Shown in pieces: positions 1-9,103 of a DNA stretch of 64,000 nucleotides. Source of the stretch: Desulfitobacterium sp038181555 (GTDB lineage Bacteria; Bacillota; Desulfitobacteriia; Desulfitobacteriales; Desulfitobacteriaceae); the NCBI RefSeq assembly GCF_038181555.1, contig NZ_JBBWUA010000013.1, forward strand, positions 14,048-78,047, read 5' to 3'. Position 1 is the stretch's first letter; each line of letters starts with the position of its first letter. The notes under the pieces were generated by a model, which saw only the letters and a program-made list of their open reading frames with translations, did no database searches and was not told where the DNA came from. Both the position numbers and the translations under genes were made by a program.

Positions 1-81
1 CTTTAATTATAATGCAAATTTTCGAAATCCTCTAGGCTGAACTTGGTTGAATGGATCGATCATTCTGAAAGGGTTAATGCT

Positions 82-786
82 ATGCCCAAAAAATGTTCTT
101 TGAAGTATCGAAGCTTTGTTTGTTTAGCGATCATTGTTGGAATGGGGAGCTGGACAAATATCCTCTATCCATGGATGCCAAAGGTGATGTCTTTTTTCAA
201 CCCTTCGCATGTGTGTATTCTACTATTCTCATTATGGATTTTATCAGCAATCGGTGTTTCCTTCTTTATATATAGGAAGATATCCTTTCGGAAAGCGTTA
301 CGAGACAGAACTTTCGTTACCCGGATCGTTGAACAGTCGCTTACCTCTGCTGAGCTCAACTCTTTTTTGGTCTACCTCCTCGGAATTGTGGGATTGGCCA
401 TAGGCATAATCTTTAATCTTGCTGAAAACCTGCAGCTTATGGGTTTGGTGGATGGTGCTCAACTCCTTAAGTTACTGGCTTGCTGTTTTTGGGGCTTCGG
501 CGTTTGGATTATTGGATTTACCCTTATTCCGTGGTGCTATCACAAGTGGACAAAGAAGATGCCAATCAAAATCGAGTGGGGGATATTCATTTTTTCATTC
601 CAAGTGTATACGATCGCCAGCCAAAAGATTGCTGAAGAATTTCTTTCTCCATTGACTTCGGGAGTTTCACTCTTCCTAACCTTCTTTCTTACTGTACATT
701 GGCTCTGTTTTTGGAGAAGTAAGGTAGGGATAGTCATTCACTCCATAGGTTATTTGGATATGAAACAAAAGAGAAGTAGAGTTTAA
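82..786 (+). CDS. Multi-pass membrane protein, function unknown
   Basis: Predicted 234-residue integral membrane protein that I do not recognise. The reading frame is open from a TTG at 43, but the ATG at 82 with GAAAGGG just upstream is the better start. About six hydrophobic segments are visible, the first near residues 10-30, separated by short basic loops; the C-terminus is basic (KQKRSRV). The stop codon lies inside the downstream terminator stem. No catalytic or binding motif is apparent. It stands alone, opposite in direction to its right-hand neighbour. Confidence 0.6.
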   Translation: MPKKCSLKYRSFVCLAIIVGMGSWTNILYPWMPKVMSFFNPSHVCILLFSLWILSAIGVSFFIYRKISFRKALRDRTFVTRIVEQSLTSAELNSFLVYLLGIVGLAIGIIFNLAENLQLMGLVDGAQLLKLLACCFWGFGVWIIGFTLIPWCYHKWTKKMPIKIEWGIFIFSFQVYTIASQKIAEEFLSPLTSGVSLFLTFFLTVHWLCFWRSKVGIVIHSIGYLDMKQKRSRV

Positions 787-818
787 GTTCTTCTATTGAA
801 CATAAACTCTACTTCTTT
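772..818 (+). terminator. Rho-independent terminator
   Basis: A perfect 14-bp inverted repeat, AGAAGTAGAGTTTA (772-785) with TAAACTCTACTTCT (803-816), overlaps the stop codon of the preceding gene. The T-tract is weak. Confidence 0.6.
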
Positions 819-942
819 AGCATTAACACCGGACTAACATTCAGAGAGGGATTCCCCTCTAACGGGGTCTCGCTCATCAATTATGAAGTTATTCAAGTAT
901 GAAGTAAATCAATTTATGAAGATTATTAAATGCATTAAAGAT

Positions 943-1854
943 TCAAACCTGATCCCAAGCCATTTTGAGTACTCTCTTCGCATTAGCGATAACCAATTCA
1001 GGGTCCTCGTCTATATAGGGTTTGACCTCTAAGCTGACAATCGGCCGGTTCTCTTTGTTAAGAAAACCAATCCTTAAGAGGACGCGGAGGTACTCCACAA
1101 GTTCTTTAACGTCATTTTCACTACCTGGGAAGCCAAATCGCGGATGTTCATCTCCATAAACGGGAGAGGATTTGTCCTTAACCAGAGTATTACCCATATG
1201 GGCATGAATAATATAGTCCTTTACAGGGATTAGAGATTCCTCGGGTGTTTCCCGAAGCTGAGGCAGGTGGCTTAAATCAACCATTAACCCAAAATTATTG
1301 TATTCCTGACATATTTCGCTAGCATAGCGTTTAGTCAATTCCACAGGTCCGATGAGAGAACATTTGTCCACATCATAGTCAAACACTTCTATAGCGACCT
1401 TCATATCACCCTTAGATTTAGCATAGGCACATATTTCCTTAGTAGAACGAATTAGTGCCTGATAGGCCTCTTCTCTTTGAGCTTCTTCATATTTTCCGCT
1501 AAGGAAAGCAAAATCCTTTGCACCCATCTCATAGGCTTCATCGATACCCTCTTTAGTATTAGCGAGGGCTACTAATCTTTCTTCCTCGTTGAGGGAATTG
1601 AGGTTCTGCCTGGTGGTCAAGAGTCGGGGCATCCCTGCATAGGAAAATTCCATATGGGAGGTCTCGATGATCTGCTTAGCCTTTTTTCTTACGACAGGGT
1701 CCTTGATCCAGGTCATTTCGACTACTTCGAAGTAATCATCGAGAGCGATTGTTCTCAGAGTTTCCAGAATAGGCCCTTCTCCTTGGGCGGTGCTGGGATA
1801 GGCCATAAAATGAACTAGGCCTACTTTCATATACTTACGAAAGGATTCATTCAT
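943..1854 (-). CDS. Sugar phosphate isomerase/epimerase-like TIM barrel protein
   Basis: 303-residue cytoplasmic protein of the xylose-isomerase-like TIM barrel superfamily (AP endonuclease family 2 fold). Visible hallmarks are the metal-ligand style strands LMVDLSHLPQL and DYIIHAHMGN and a late VSLEVKPY strand, which in this family carry the His/Asp/Glu ligands of a divalent metal. Substrate cannot be told; relatives isomerise or epimerise sugars, or act as hydroxypyruvate isomerases. A strong GGAGG lies upstream of the ATG at 1854. It is transcribed divergently from the CitE-like gene across a roughly 300 bp gap, so the two may share control, but that is inference. Confidence 0.7.
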   Translation of the reverse strand: MNESFRKYMKVGLVHFMAYPSTAQGEGPILETLRTIALDDYFEVVEMTWIKDPVVRKKAKQIIETSHMEFSYAGMPRLLTTRQNLNSLNEEERLVALANTKEGIDEAYEMGAKDFAFLSGKYEEAQREEAYQALIRSTKEICAYAKSKGDMKVAIEVFDYDVDKCSLIGPVELTKRYASEICQEYNNFGLMVDLSHLPQLRETPEESLIPVKDYIIHAHMGNTLVKDKSSPVYGDEHPRFGFPGSENDVKELVEYLRVLLRIGFLNKENRPIVSLEVKPYIDEDPELVIANAKRVLKMAWDQV

Positions 1855-2166
1855 AGGGCATCCTCCTTAATCTCATTAGTTAACAGGGAAGTATTCGATA
1901 GGTACTGGAGCGGAAAAGCAATCACCATAAGGGGTTCATCTATAGAATAAGGAGTATTTCAGAGAGAGTAAAATAATTATTTGGAATATTGAGTATTCGA
2001 CAAAGGCATAAAAGAAGCGCGCTGTTTTAGAAAAGTGACATTCAGAACTTATTCAGTTTGTAAATATATCGTATTCAGATTAGGTATTTTACTTACCGCC
2101 ATGAGGTATCTACAATGAAAGCATAACAAGCGTATGAAAATTCTGATTTGTAAGGAGGAAGTAAAA
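1855..2166. other. Divergent intergenic region
   Basis: AT-rich spacer between two divergently transcribed genes. It presumably holds both promoters. I see no clear hairpin or long repeat. The GGAGG at its right edge serves the ATG at 2167. Confidence 0.4.
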
Positions 2167-3054
2167 ATGACGATTATGAGATCAGTACTTTTTGTTGCCG
2201 GGAATGATAAGGAGGCCCTAGACGAGTCCTTAACCTATGGGGCGGATGCTCTTATTTTGGATCTGGAGGACTTGGTACCACCCCTGGAAAAACCCAGAGC
2301 TCGCAAAATGGTTCGTGAGAATATTAAACACGCAGGCTCTCGAGGAGCTGAGGTGTGGGTACGGGTGAATGCATGGGAGACCAATATGACCGATGATGAT
2401 TTGGAAGCCGCAGTGTGTGAAGGCCTTACAGGAATCAATCTCACTAAGGTTGCCGGCGCAGGCGATGTACAGCGCCTAGCCTGGAGGCTTGAAGAGCTGG
2501 AACGAAAGAATGGCCTGGAAGTAGGAAGCATAAAGGTCTGCCTACTTCTTGAGACAGCGATCGGTATCATTCATGCTTATGAGTCTTGCGCTGCCAGCCC
2601 CCGAGTCGCCGCAGCAATTTTTGGAGCAGTAGATTTTACCCGTGATATGCAGGTTAAGCTGACCCCTGAAGCTAAAGAGCAGCAGTTCGCCCGTGGTTAT
2701 GTTGCTGTTGCGGCTCGTGCTGCCGGTATTATAGCTCTGGATGCCCCTTTCCTGAATTATACGGATAAAGAAGCTTATGTACGCAATATTGCCGAAGGAC
2801 GTCAGTTGGGGTATAAAGGCCGGATGATTGTTCACCCCAGTCTCGTAGAAGCTGCTAATCGTCTCTATTCTCCTGACCCAGAAGATGTACAATGGGCGAG
2901 AGAGATTAAGAAGGTTTTCGAAGAGGAAGCCATTGCTAAGGGGAAAGCGGCAATCGTCTATAAGGATAAGCTAGTGGATACCCCCGTATATAGCAATGCT
3001 CTCGATATCCTTGCGAATCAAGCGGAGATAGACGCTAAGCTAGGACAGAAGTAA
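2167..3054 (+). CDS. HpcH/HpaI aldolase / citrate lyase beta (CitE-like) protein
   Basis: 295-residue CitE-like lyase, which in this family cleaves or forms C-C bonds of acyl-CoA thioesters such as (S)-malyl-CoA or citramalyl-CoA with Mg2+. The family landmarks are present: RSVLFVAGND at the N-terminus, ADALILDLEDLVP with the acidic metal ligands, VWVRVNAW, LLLETAIGI carrying the catalytic-type Glu, AAIFGAVDF and GRMIVHPS near the end. The track frame opens at 2134, but GGAGGAAGTAAAA precedes the ATG at 2167, which is the start used here. CitF/CitD-type partners are absent, so a stand-alone CitE-like enzyme is likely. Malic enzyme follows 57 bp downstream, suggesting a joint role in malate or malyl-CoA metabolism. 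Confidence 0.8.
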   Translation: MTIMRSVLFVAGNDKEALDESLTYGADALILDLEDLVPPLEKPRARKMVRENIKHAGSRGAEVWVRVNAWETNMTDDDLEAAVCEGLTGINLTKVAGAGDVQRLAWRLEELERKNGLEVGSIKVCLLLETAIGIIHAYESCAASPRVAAAIFGAVDFTRDMQVKLTPEAKEQQFARGYVAVAARAAGIIALDAPFLNYTDKEAYVRNIAEGRQLGYKGRMIVHPSLVEAANRLYSPDPEDVQWAREIKKVFEEEAIAKGKAAIVYKDKLVDTPVYSNALDILANQAEIDAKLGQK

Positions 3055-3111
3055 ATATTACTAAGGCAAGGTATAAATTTTATTAGAATAATAGATAAGG
3101 AAGTGTCTTAA

Positions 3112-4347
3112 ATGTCTTTAAGAGAAAATGCACTAAAACTTCATGCTGATCATCGCGGTAAGATTAAGATCGCTCTTAAAGTCCCCTGCCGTGACTACAA
3201 TGATTTAAGCTTAGCTTATTCCCCAGGAGTGGCTGAGCCCTGTCTGGAAATCGCTAAAAATCCTGAATTGGTTAATACGTATACCAATCGGGCTAATTGT
3301 GTGGCTGTGGTGTCCAATGGTACCGCTGTTCTCGGTCTGGGGGATATTGGTGCTCGTGCTGCCATGCCTGTAATGGAAGGGAAATCTCTTCTGTTCAAAA
3401 ATTTTGCCGGAGTAGATTCCTTTCCCATTTGTTTGGATACTAAGGATATGGATAAGATTGTGGAAGTGGTCAAACTACTAGAGCCCACTTTTGGAGGTAT
3501 CAATTTGGAAGATATCAAGGCACCTGAGTGCTTTGAGATCGAAGAGAAGTTAAAAGCAGTATACGATGGTCCTGTTTTCCATGATGACCAGCATGGGACA
3601 GCTGTTGTAACCTTAGCGGCTATGCTCAATGCTCTGAAAATTGTTAAGAAGGATCTAAAAGATGTTAAGATCGTGACCAGTGGAGCCGGTGCGGCTGGTA
3701 TGGCTATCGTTAAGCTGCTGATGGATTGTGGTCTCCAAAATGTAATCATGTGCGATACCAAGGGAACCATTTATGAGGGTCGCAGCGAAGGCATGAATAA
3801 GTATAAGGTGGAAATCGCTTTAAAGACGAATCGCTCCAAGGTTAAGGGTAGCCTTGCGGAAGCATTGAAGGGTGCAGACGTATTTATCGGAATTTCCGTC
3901 GGAAATACGGTGACACCAGAAATGATTCGGTCCATGGCCAAAGATCCGATTGTCTTTGCTCAGGCCAATCCTGTTCCCGAAATCATCCCTGAAAAGGCTA
4001 AAGAAGCAGGAGCGGCTGTCGTGGGAACTGGCCGTTCCGATTATCCCAACCAAATCAACAATATCCTTTCCTTCCCCGGAATTTTCCGTGGGACCTTTGA
4101 CACCGAAGCGGGAGAAATCAATGGACCTATGAAAATTGCCGCTGCCGAAGCAATCGCTTCGATCGTTAGCCCCGAAGAGCTCAATGCAGAGTATATCATA
4201 CCGAAAGCCTTCGACACCCGGGTGGCTCCTGCTGTTGCCACTGCCGTAGCAAAAGCAGCCATGGAGAGCGGTGTAGCAAAAAAACAGGTCGATCCTGAGC
4301 AGGTCTCGCAGAACTTAATAAAATTACTTGCCCAAGAAGGCAGATAA
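3112..4347 (+). CDS. NAD(P)-dependent malic enzyme
   Basis: 411-residue malic enzyme, oxidatively decarboxylating malate to pyruvate and CO2. The short bacterial form is complete: N-terminal malic domain with LSLAYSPGVAEPC, the CVAVVSNGTAVLGLGDIG block, PICLDTKD, the INLEDIKAPECFEIE metal-ligand strand and FHDDQHGTA, followed by a Rossmann domain with VTSGAGAAGMAI. C-terminal segments FAQANPVPE and SDYPNQINN are typical. It sits in the same direction as the CitE-like gene and is followed by a strong terminator, so the two probably form an operon. GGAAGTG lies upstream of the ATG. In an anaerobe it may supply pyruvate from malate, or run in reverse for anaplerosis. Confidence 0.92.
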   Translation: MSLRENALKLHADHRGKIKIALKVPCRDYNDLSLAYSPGVAEPCLEIAKNPELVNTYTNRANCVAVVSNGTAVLGLGDIGARAAMPVMEGKSLLFKNFAGVDSFPICLDTKDMDKIVEVVKLLEPTFGGINLEDIKAPECFEIEEKLKAVYDGPVFHDDQHGTAVVTLAAMLNALKIVKKDLKDVKIVTSGAGAAGMAIVKLLMDCGLQNVIMCDTKGTIYEGRSEGMNKYKVEIALKTNRSKVKGSLAEALKGADVFIGISVGNTVTPEMIRSMAKDPIVFAQANPVPEIIPEKAKEAGAAVVGTGRSDYPNQINNILSFPGIFRGTFDTEAGEINGPMKIAAAEAIASIVSPEELNAEYIIPKAFDTRVAPAVATAVAKAAMESGVAKKQVDPEQVSQNLIKLLAQEGR

Positions 4348-4373
4348 GATTTAGTCGCTCTAAATATCTAAGC

Positions 4374-4408
4374 AAAGAAACAGCCCATGTCATGGCTGTT
4401 TCTTTGTC
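4374..4408 (+). terminator. Rho-independent terminator after malic enzyme
   Basis: A 12-bp perfect stem, AAAGAAACAGCC (4374-4385) with GGCTGTTTCTTT (4394-4405), lies 27 bp after the malic enzyme stop codon. Confidence 0.8.
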
Positions 4409-4441
4409 GGCTATTAAGTGGAACTATAGTGGGAATGGGAT

Positions 4442-4494
4442 AAAAAGGGGCTGTTATGCAAATCAGAACAAAATCGTTCTTAGCATAACAGCCC
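4442..4494 (-). terminator. Terminator for citrate synthase (minus strand)
   Basis: A 12-bp perfect inverted repeat, GGGCTGTTATGC (4448-4459) with GCATAACAGCCC (4483-4494). On the minus strand it is followed by a CTTTTTA tract, so it fits the citrate synthase transcript best; it may act in both directions. Confidence 0.7.
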
Positions 4495-4579
4495 TTCTTT
4501 GGTCAAGCAAATCAATCGTGTTCTAACCTAAATACTCTTATTCAAGGCTGGATGCCTTTTATCCAGGGTTAAATAACTT

Positions 4580-5947
4580 CTATCTATTATTCAAAGGAAC
4601 ATATTTCTGACGGGGAACGACATTCTTATAGGCGGGGCGAATGATTTTTCCCCCATTGAGGATTTCTTCAATCCGATGTGCGCTCCAACCGGCAATCCGG
4701 GAGAGGGCAAAAATAGGGGTGAACATTTCTAGGGGAAGATTAAGCATTTGATAAACGAATCCCGAGTAGAAGTCCACATTGGCACTAACGCCTTTGTAAA
4801 TCTTCATGTGTTTAGCAATAATCTGAGGTGCTAGCTCCTCTACTTTAGCGTAGAGTTGGAATTCGTTCTCTAAGCCCTTTTCAGCGGCAAGCTTAGAAGC
4901 ATAATGCTTAAGCACCACGGCCCTTGGGTCGGAGATGGAGTAGACCGCATGACCGATGCCGTAGATTAATCCGGAGCCGTCGAAGGCTTCCTTCTTAAGA
5001 ATTCGGTTCAAGTATTCGGTAAGCAGTTCTTCATTTTGCCAATCGGAGATATTCTCTTTAATATCTTGGAACATCTGAATGACTTTGTGGTTAGCACCGC
5101 CATGTTTGGGTCCTTTAAGAGAGCCAAGTGCGGAGGCTATCGCAGAATATGTATCTGTCCCTGTCGAAGTGACGACATGAGTAACAAAGGAGGAGTTATT
5201 CCCGCCACCGTGTTCCGCGTGGAGGACAAGGGCCAGATCGAGAAGCCTAGCCTCAAGTTGTGTATATTTGTGGTTGGGGCGAAGCATGTACAGAATATTC
5301 TCGGCAAGGCTCAGTTCTGGTTGGGGACTATGGATGACCAAGCTTTCATTGCCATGATAGTGGGTATAGGCCTGGTAACAATAGACTGCTATGGAAGGGA
5401 AAGCAGCTATTAAGCGAATGCATTGCTTAAGTACGTTTCTTATTGACGTATTATCGGGATTGGAATCATAGCTGTAGAAACCTAGGACACTTCGTGCCAT
5501 ACCGTTCATAATATCTTTACTTGGTGCATTGAGGATCATATCGCGAGCGAAATTATCGGGGAGCTTTTGATAGATATCGAGAAGATGATGGAAATCCAAC
5601 AGCTCTTGTTTGTTAGGTAAGTTGCCGAAGAGAAGAAGGTAGGCTGTTTCTTCGAATCCGAAACGATTATCCTCCATAAAACCCCGGGAGAGATCCTCGA
5701 TGTCATACCCTCGGTAAATGAGGCGACCTGGGACGGGGACCATTTCCCCTTCGTCAATTATATAGGAGTGAACCTCACCAATCTCTGTTAAGCCAACCAG
5801 TACTCCTCTGCCGTCTAAATCACGAAGACCTCGCTTGACTTCGTACTTGCTGTAGAGTTCCTGATCAATCGGTCCCTTTTCAATGGTGAGATCACATAGA
5901 GTATCTAGCATTATTTCTTCAAATTGTTTTCCTTCATAATTTTCCAT
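4580..5947 (-). CDS. Citrate synthase
   Basis: 455-residue citrate synthase condensing acetyl-CoA and oxaloacetate. It has the N-terminal extension of about 60 residues seen in clostridial enzymes, then RLIYRGYDIEDLS, LHAEHGGGNNSSF with the catalytic His and C-terminal FALSRIAGWSAHRIEE. GLIYGIGHAVYSISDPRA holds the second conserved His region and VSANVDFYSGF the conserved Asp region. A 2-methylcitrate synthase role cannot be excluded, but no prp genes are nearby. GAGGAG precedes the ATG at 5947. It is convergent with the malic enzyme gene and has its own terminator. Confidence 0.92.
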   Translation of the reverse strand: MENYEGKQFEEIMLDTLCDLTIEKGPIDQELYSKYEVKRGLRDLDGRGVLVGLTEIGEVHSYIIDEGEMVPVPGRLIYRGYDIEDLSRGFMEDNRFGFEETAYLLLFGNLPNKQELLDFHHLLDIYQKLPDNFARDMILNAPSKDIMNGMARSVLGFYSYDSNPDNTSIRNVLKQCIRLIAAFPSIAVYCYQAYTHYHGNESLVIHSPQPELSLAENILYMLRPNHKYTQLEARLLDLALVLHAEHGGGNNSSFVTHVVTSTGTDTYSAIASALGSLKGPKHGGANHKVIQMFQDIKENISDWQNEELLTEYLNRILKKEAFDGSGLIYGIGHAVYSISDPRAVVLKHYASKLAAEKGLENEFQLYAKVEELAPQIIAKHMKIYKGVSANVDFYSGFVYQMLNLPLEMFTPIFALSRIAGWSAHRIEEILNGGKIIRPAYKNVVPRQKYVPLNNR

Positions 5948-6215
5948 TGCACAACTCCTCTGTTTTTTGAGATAGACGTATTGTATTGTTACATAGATAG
6001 ACAGACAACTTTATATATATTATGAGTTGCCACCTAAAATTTGTCAAGAGATTTTCTGTAGGCTGTTGTCGGGAAGCTTACTTTATATTATATATGATAT
6101 TGTGAAGAAAAATAAGAATGGGAGAGGGCTCAATCCATGTATACATGCAATGTTGAGGCTTATGAAAAGAATCTGTTGAAGAATAGGTTCAACCTGTTAT
6201 AGTTAGGTGGGGAAA

Positions 6216-7670
6216 ATGTGTAGAATTCATAAAGGATGGGGTTCAATGAGCTTTCACAGCCAGCTTCTTACTCATATTCGCAGTATACTGACCTTCGCTC
6301 TTAGTATCGCCTATTTGGGCAATTTAGCGATAAAATCTCCAACCATTGAAGACTTAATTTTTGTTCTGTTACTGATTGTGCTTGTTTTGAGCTTCAAGGA
6401 GGTTTCAGGATCTTCGAGAATGATTGGTTACGCATCCTTTACGATCAGTAGTATTTTGTTGCTTTATACTAAAGCTCCTTTGAGTGTCTGGCGAGAGGCC
6501 TTGCATAGCAATCTTTTTTTTGTGGTTATGTTTGTTATGGTCCCTTTATTGGCAATTCCTATTCAACATGGGGGATATACTCAAGCTCTCAAAGGAGTTT
6601 TTGAACGATATATTAAGACCAATAGTCGCTATTATTTACTTGTTAGCTTTCTATCAGCCTTCGTGGGGATCTTGGTCAACATAGCTGTTGTGCCCCTTGT
6701 CTATCAAATCTGTCGGAACAGTAGACTAAGTTCAAACCATAAGCTACTCAGCTCAGCCATCAGTCGAGGCTTTAGTACCTGTACCATTTGGGCCCCAACG
6801 ACAGCAGGCATTGCTTTAGTTGTCCAGCTAACGGGTTCTAATTGGGCTATGTTTTTTCCCTTCGCCATCACTAGCGGGATTATAATAGGAATCGTTGGTT
6901 ATGTGATGACGATTTTTGAAGAGAGAAGGACGATTCCAAGACACGGAGTTATTGAAGAGTCAATCTCTATCGAAGGATCTACCCCCGGGGAATCGAATTC
7001 GTCTGGTGAGGGCCATCAACTAACAAAAATCATCGAACTTTGCGCCTTTGCTATTGTTTTGATTTCAGGAATCGCCATCATCTCCTGGGTGACGGGAATC
7101 TCAACTATTGCTATCGTTTCAATCTCAGGCTTGATTTATCCATTAATTTGGTTGCTGCTGATTAAGCGTTTGCCGGTATTTTGGCAAGAGTTCAAAGGGG
7201 ATTACTTCTATCATCGCTTGCCGGCCATTAAAAATGAGATGATTCTTTTTATCGGGGCCGGCTTATTGGCTCATAGCATCAATTATTCTCACTTAGGGGA
7301 TTATGTTCCGAAGATGCTATCCTACGTGGTGGGAACAAATGCGCTACTCTTGACCTTGGTGATTCTTGGTAGCTCACTTTGCATCTCTGCATTAGGTGTT
7401 CATCCCATTGTCACAGTGACGATTCTGGGGGGAACGGTGCAAGCCGCGGCTTATGGGGTTACGCCCACGTATTTGGCTCTTGTTCTGGCGGCCTGTTGGT
7501 CGATTGGCACAGCGATTTCACCCTCATCAGCAAATGTGATCGCCGTATCCAGCATTGTTGGGGAATCACCTTTGCGTGTGAGTATTCACTGGAACGGTCT
7601 ATATGCACTATTTTCGGTCATTGTTTTGGTGATTTTCCTAACAATTATGCGTGACTTGGGGATTTTGTAG
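6216..7670 (+). CDS. Multi-pass transporter-like membrane protein
   Basis: About 484 residues with 11-13 hydrophobic segments and one hydrophilic cytoplasmic loop rich in Glu/Ser near residues 235-275. Two halves look related: the segment with FSTCTIWAPTTAGIAL in the first half and CWSIGTAISPSSANVIAVSS near the end have the Pro/Thr/Ser-rich re-entrant loop look of the ion transporter superfamily (DASS, ArsB/NhaD, Dcu-like). I infer a carboxylate or ion carrier; the substrate is unknown. The start is uncertain: GTG 6207, ATG 6216 (AGGTGG just upstream) and ATG 6246 are all possible. It lies near citrate synthase and malic enzyme, which makes a C4-dicarboxylate plausible but unproven. Confidence 0.55.
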   Translation: MCRIHKGWGSMSFHSQLLTHIRSILTFALSIAYLGNLAIKSPTIEDLIFVLLLIVLVLSFKEVSGSSRMIGYASFTISSILLLYTKAPLSVWREALHSNLFFVVMFVMVPLLAIPIQHGGYTQALKGVFERYIKTNSRYYLLVSFLSAFVGILVNIAVVPLVYQICRNSRLSSNHKLLSSAISRGFSTCTIWAPTTAGIALVVQLTGSNWAMFFPFAITSGIIIGIVGYVMTIFEERRTIPRHGVIEESISIEGSTPGESNSSGEGHQLTKIIELCAFAIVLISGIAIISWVTGISTIAIVSISGLIYPLIWLLLIKRLPVFWQEFKGDYFYHRLPAIKNEMILFIGAGLLAHSINYSHLGDYVPKMLSYVVGTNALLLTLVILGSSLCISALGVHPIVTVTILGGTVQAAAYGVTPTYLALVLAACWSIGTAISPSSANVIAVSSIVGESPLRVSIHWNGLYALFSVIVLVIFLTIMRDLGIL

Positions 7671-7760
7671 AATTTTAGCCCGATGTATAGTTGCAAAGGA
7701 CAATTGCTGAAGATTATTCAAAAGAAGATTGCAAAAGATAATGAAAAGACCACAAATAAT

Positions 7761-7792
7761 AAAAGGAAGCAGAGTGACTCTACTTCCTTTTA
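7761..7792. terminator. Bidirectional terminator between convergent genes
   Basis: Stem AAAGGAAGCAGAG (7762-7774) with CTCTACTTCCTTT (7778-7790) has one mismatch. It has A-rich and T-rich flanks and lies between convergent genes. Confidence 0.7.
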
Positions 7793-7815
7793 ATGCATGA
7801 TGCGTTGATGCGTGA

Positions 7816-8172
7816 TTACTCACCGCTTTTATGATCGTTGACTTTTTCCATGATTTCGGGGACCATGTCGATGAGTTTTTCTAAACCACCGGCTTTTTTG
7901 ATGGGAAGGAGTTCTACTTGATCGCCGCGAATGACAAGGATCGCTGTGGCACTGATTTTTGCACCGGTGCCAGCACCGCCGCCGTCGCCATCGTTGCCTT
8001 TCTCATCTTTACCACTGCCGCCGCCGATACCGAGACCGAAGGTAATATCGATGAAGGGGATAATGGTTGTTTCTCCGACTTGGATGGGTTCACCAACGAC
8101 AGTTTTAGTTTTGAAGAAGTTTTCTAGTTTTTCAAACATTGAATCCATGTTTTCTTTAAGTTGTAGGGACAT
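7816..8172 (-). CDS. ytfJ: GerW/YtfJ family sporulation protein
   Basis: 118-residue GerW (YtfJ) family protein, known in Bacillus as a forespore protein needed for proper germination response. The family signature is clear: an N-terminal helix ending in FEKLENFFKTKTVVGEPI, then VGETTIIPFIDITFGLGIG, a Gly-rich GGGSGKDEKGNDGDGGGAG stretch and a C-terminal strand block with LVIRGDQVELLPIKK. GGAGG lies upstream of the ATG at 8172. Its 5' end overlaps the 3' end of the DUF2953 gene by 17 bp, the usual ytfI-ytfJ order, so the two are translationally coupled. Confidence 0.9.
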   Translation of the reverse strand: MSLQLKENMDSMFEKLENFFKTKTVVGEPIQVGETTIIPFIDITFGLGIGGGSGKDEKGNDGDGGGAGTGAKISATAILVIRGDQVELLPIKKAGGLEKLIDMVPEIMEKVNDHKSGE

Positions 8173-8986
8173 AGTGAGGACCTCCTTTTATTTTCCTAAA
8201 TTTGTTGAAAAGCTTAGTGATATATATACTTCTAACTGGCTTGGCGAGCAGGAATCCCAGAATTAAATAGAGGAGAGTGGGAAACCATAGTCTACCACCA
8301 ATTAAAAAATTTCCTTCCAAGCCTTCTTCATCGAAAACTGGCTGGAGCTGAACGCTGTATTTTTGGCAGAAGGGATAAAATTGGCTGAGCAAAGCATAGA
8401 GTAGGCCTGTAACCATCGGGTCGCTAAAGCCGACTTTTGCAGAAAGAGATAAGGTTTGGGGCTGGCAATGCTTAAGTACTTTCTTAAGGGTCAGGAGTGC
8501 CTTTTTAATAATCTTCGGGTTGAGTAGCTCTTTGGCAAAAGAGGGGTGCGATTTTTTTTCCTTCTTTAGTGCTTCAGAATTATGAGCTTCAGTATTCTTT
8601 TTAGTGATCATCTTAATATCGGTCTTCATAGACTCGGTAAGAATCGCATCGGACGTTTTTGCTTGTTTCGTAGTTATGTGTTGCTTGGCTGTAGTAGCTG
8701 TTGCTTTTTTTGCTCTTCTATTGGTTGAGTTTGGCTGGAAAGAAAATTTGATCCATTTAAATAGGGTAAGGATAGTGGTTGCTTTTTCTTTATTGGTATA
8801 ACGAAAATTAACTTTGATTCCTCCAAAGAGCCAGAGAATTGCGCCTTCGACAGAGGTTTCATCGTTCTTTTCACCGGTCACTCGATACTGATAGGGAATC
8901 AAAATAAGTGCAATGAGAAGAATGGCTATGATTAATACCAGGTAGAGGATAATCTGCAAAAGATAACCCAAAATGGATAGGAGCAA
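8156..8986 (-). CDS. DUF2953 (YtfI-like) membrane-anchored protein
   Basis: 276-residue protein of the DUF2953 family that accompanies ytfJ in many spore formers. A hydrophobic N-terminus (about residues 1-30) anchors it. It is followed by the family motif YRVTGEKND and GAILWLFGGIKVNFRY, a Lys-rich middle of low complexity (residues 90-155), and a C-terminal half with the family-like KVGFSDPMVTGLLYALLSQF and a second hydrophobic segment. The start is TTG at 8986, supported by GGAGGTGAT seven to eight bases upstream; no ATG fits as well. Function in the family is unknown beyond the sporulation link. Confidence 0.8.
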   Translation of the reverse strand: MLLSILGYLLQIILYLVLIIAILLIALILIPYQYRVTGEKNDETSVEGAILWLFGGIKVNFRYTNKEKATTILTLFKWIKFSFQPNSTNRRAKKATATTAKQHITTKQAKTSDAILTESMKTDIKMITKKNTEAHNSEALKKEKKSHPSFAKELLNPKIIKKALLTLKKVLKHCQPQTLSLSAKVGFSDPMVTGLLYALLSQFYPFCQKYSVQLQPVFDEEGLEGNFLIGGRLWFPTLLYLILGFLLAKPVRSIYITKLFNKFRKIKGGPHYVPTT

Positions 8987-9103
8987 TATAGATCACCTCC
9001 TGATAGCTGTACCTATTCCAACAAATAATTAGTAGAATGATGGATAAGCTGATGAGCGGATAGTGGATGAACAAATTCAGATTGATATTTGTATTGAAAA
9101 CAG

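Noticed and set aside
8604..8801. Plus-strand open frames inside the DUF2953 and GerW genes
   Set aside because: Shadows of well-supported minus-strand genes without ribosome binding sites.
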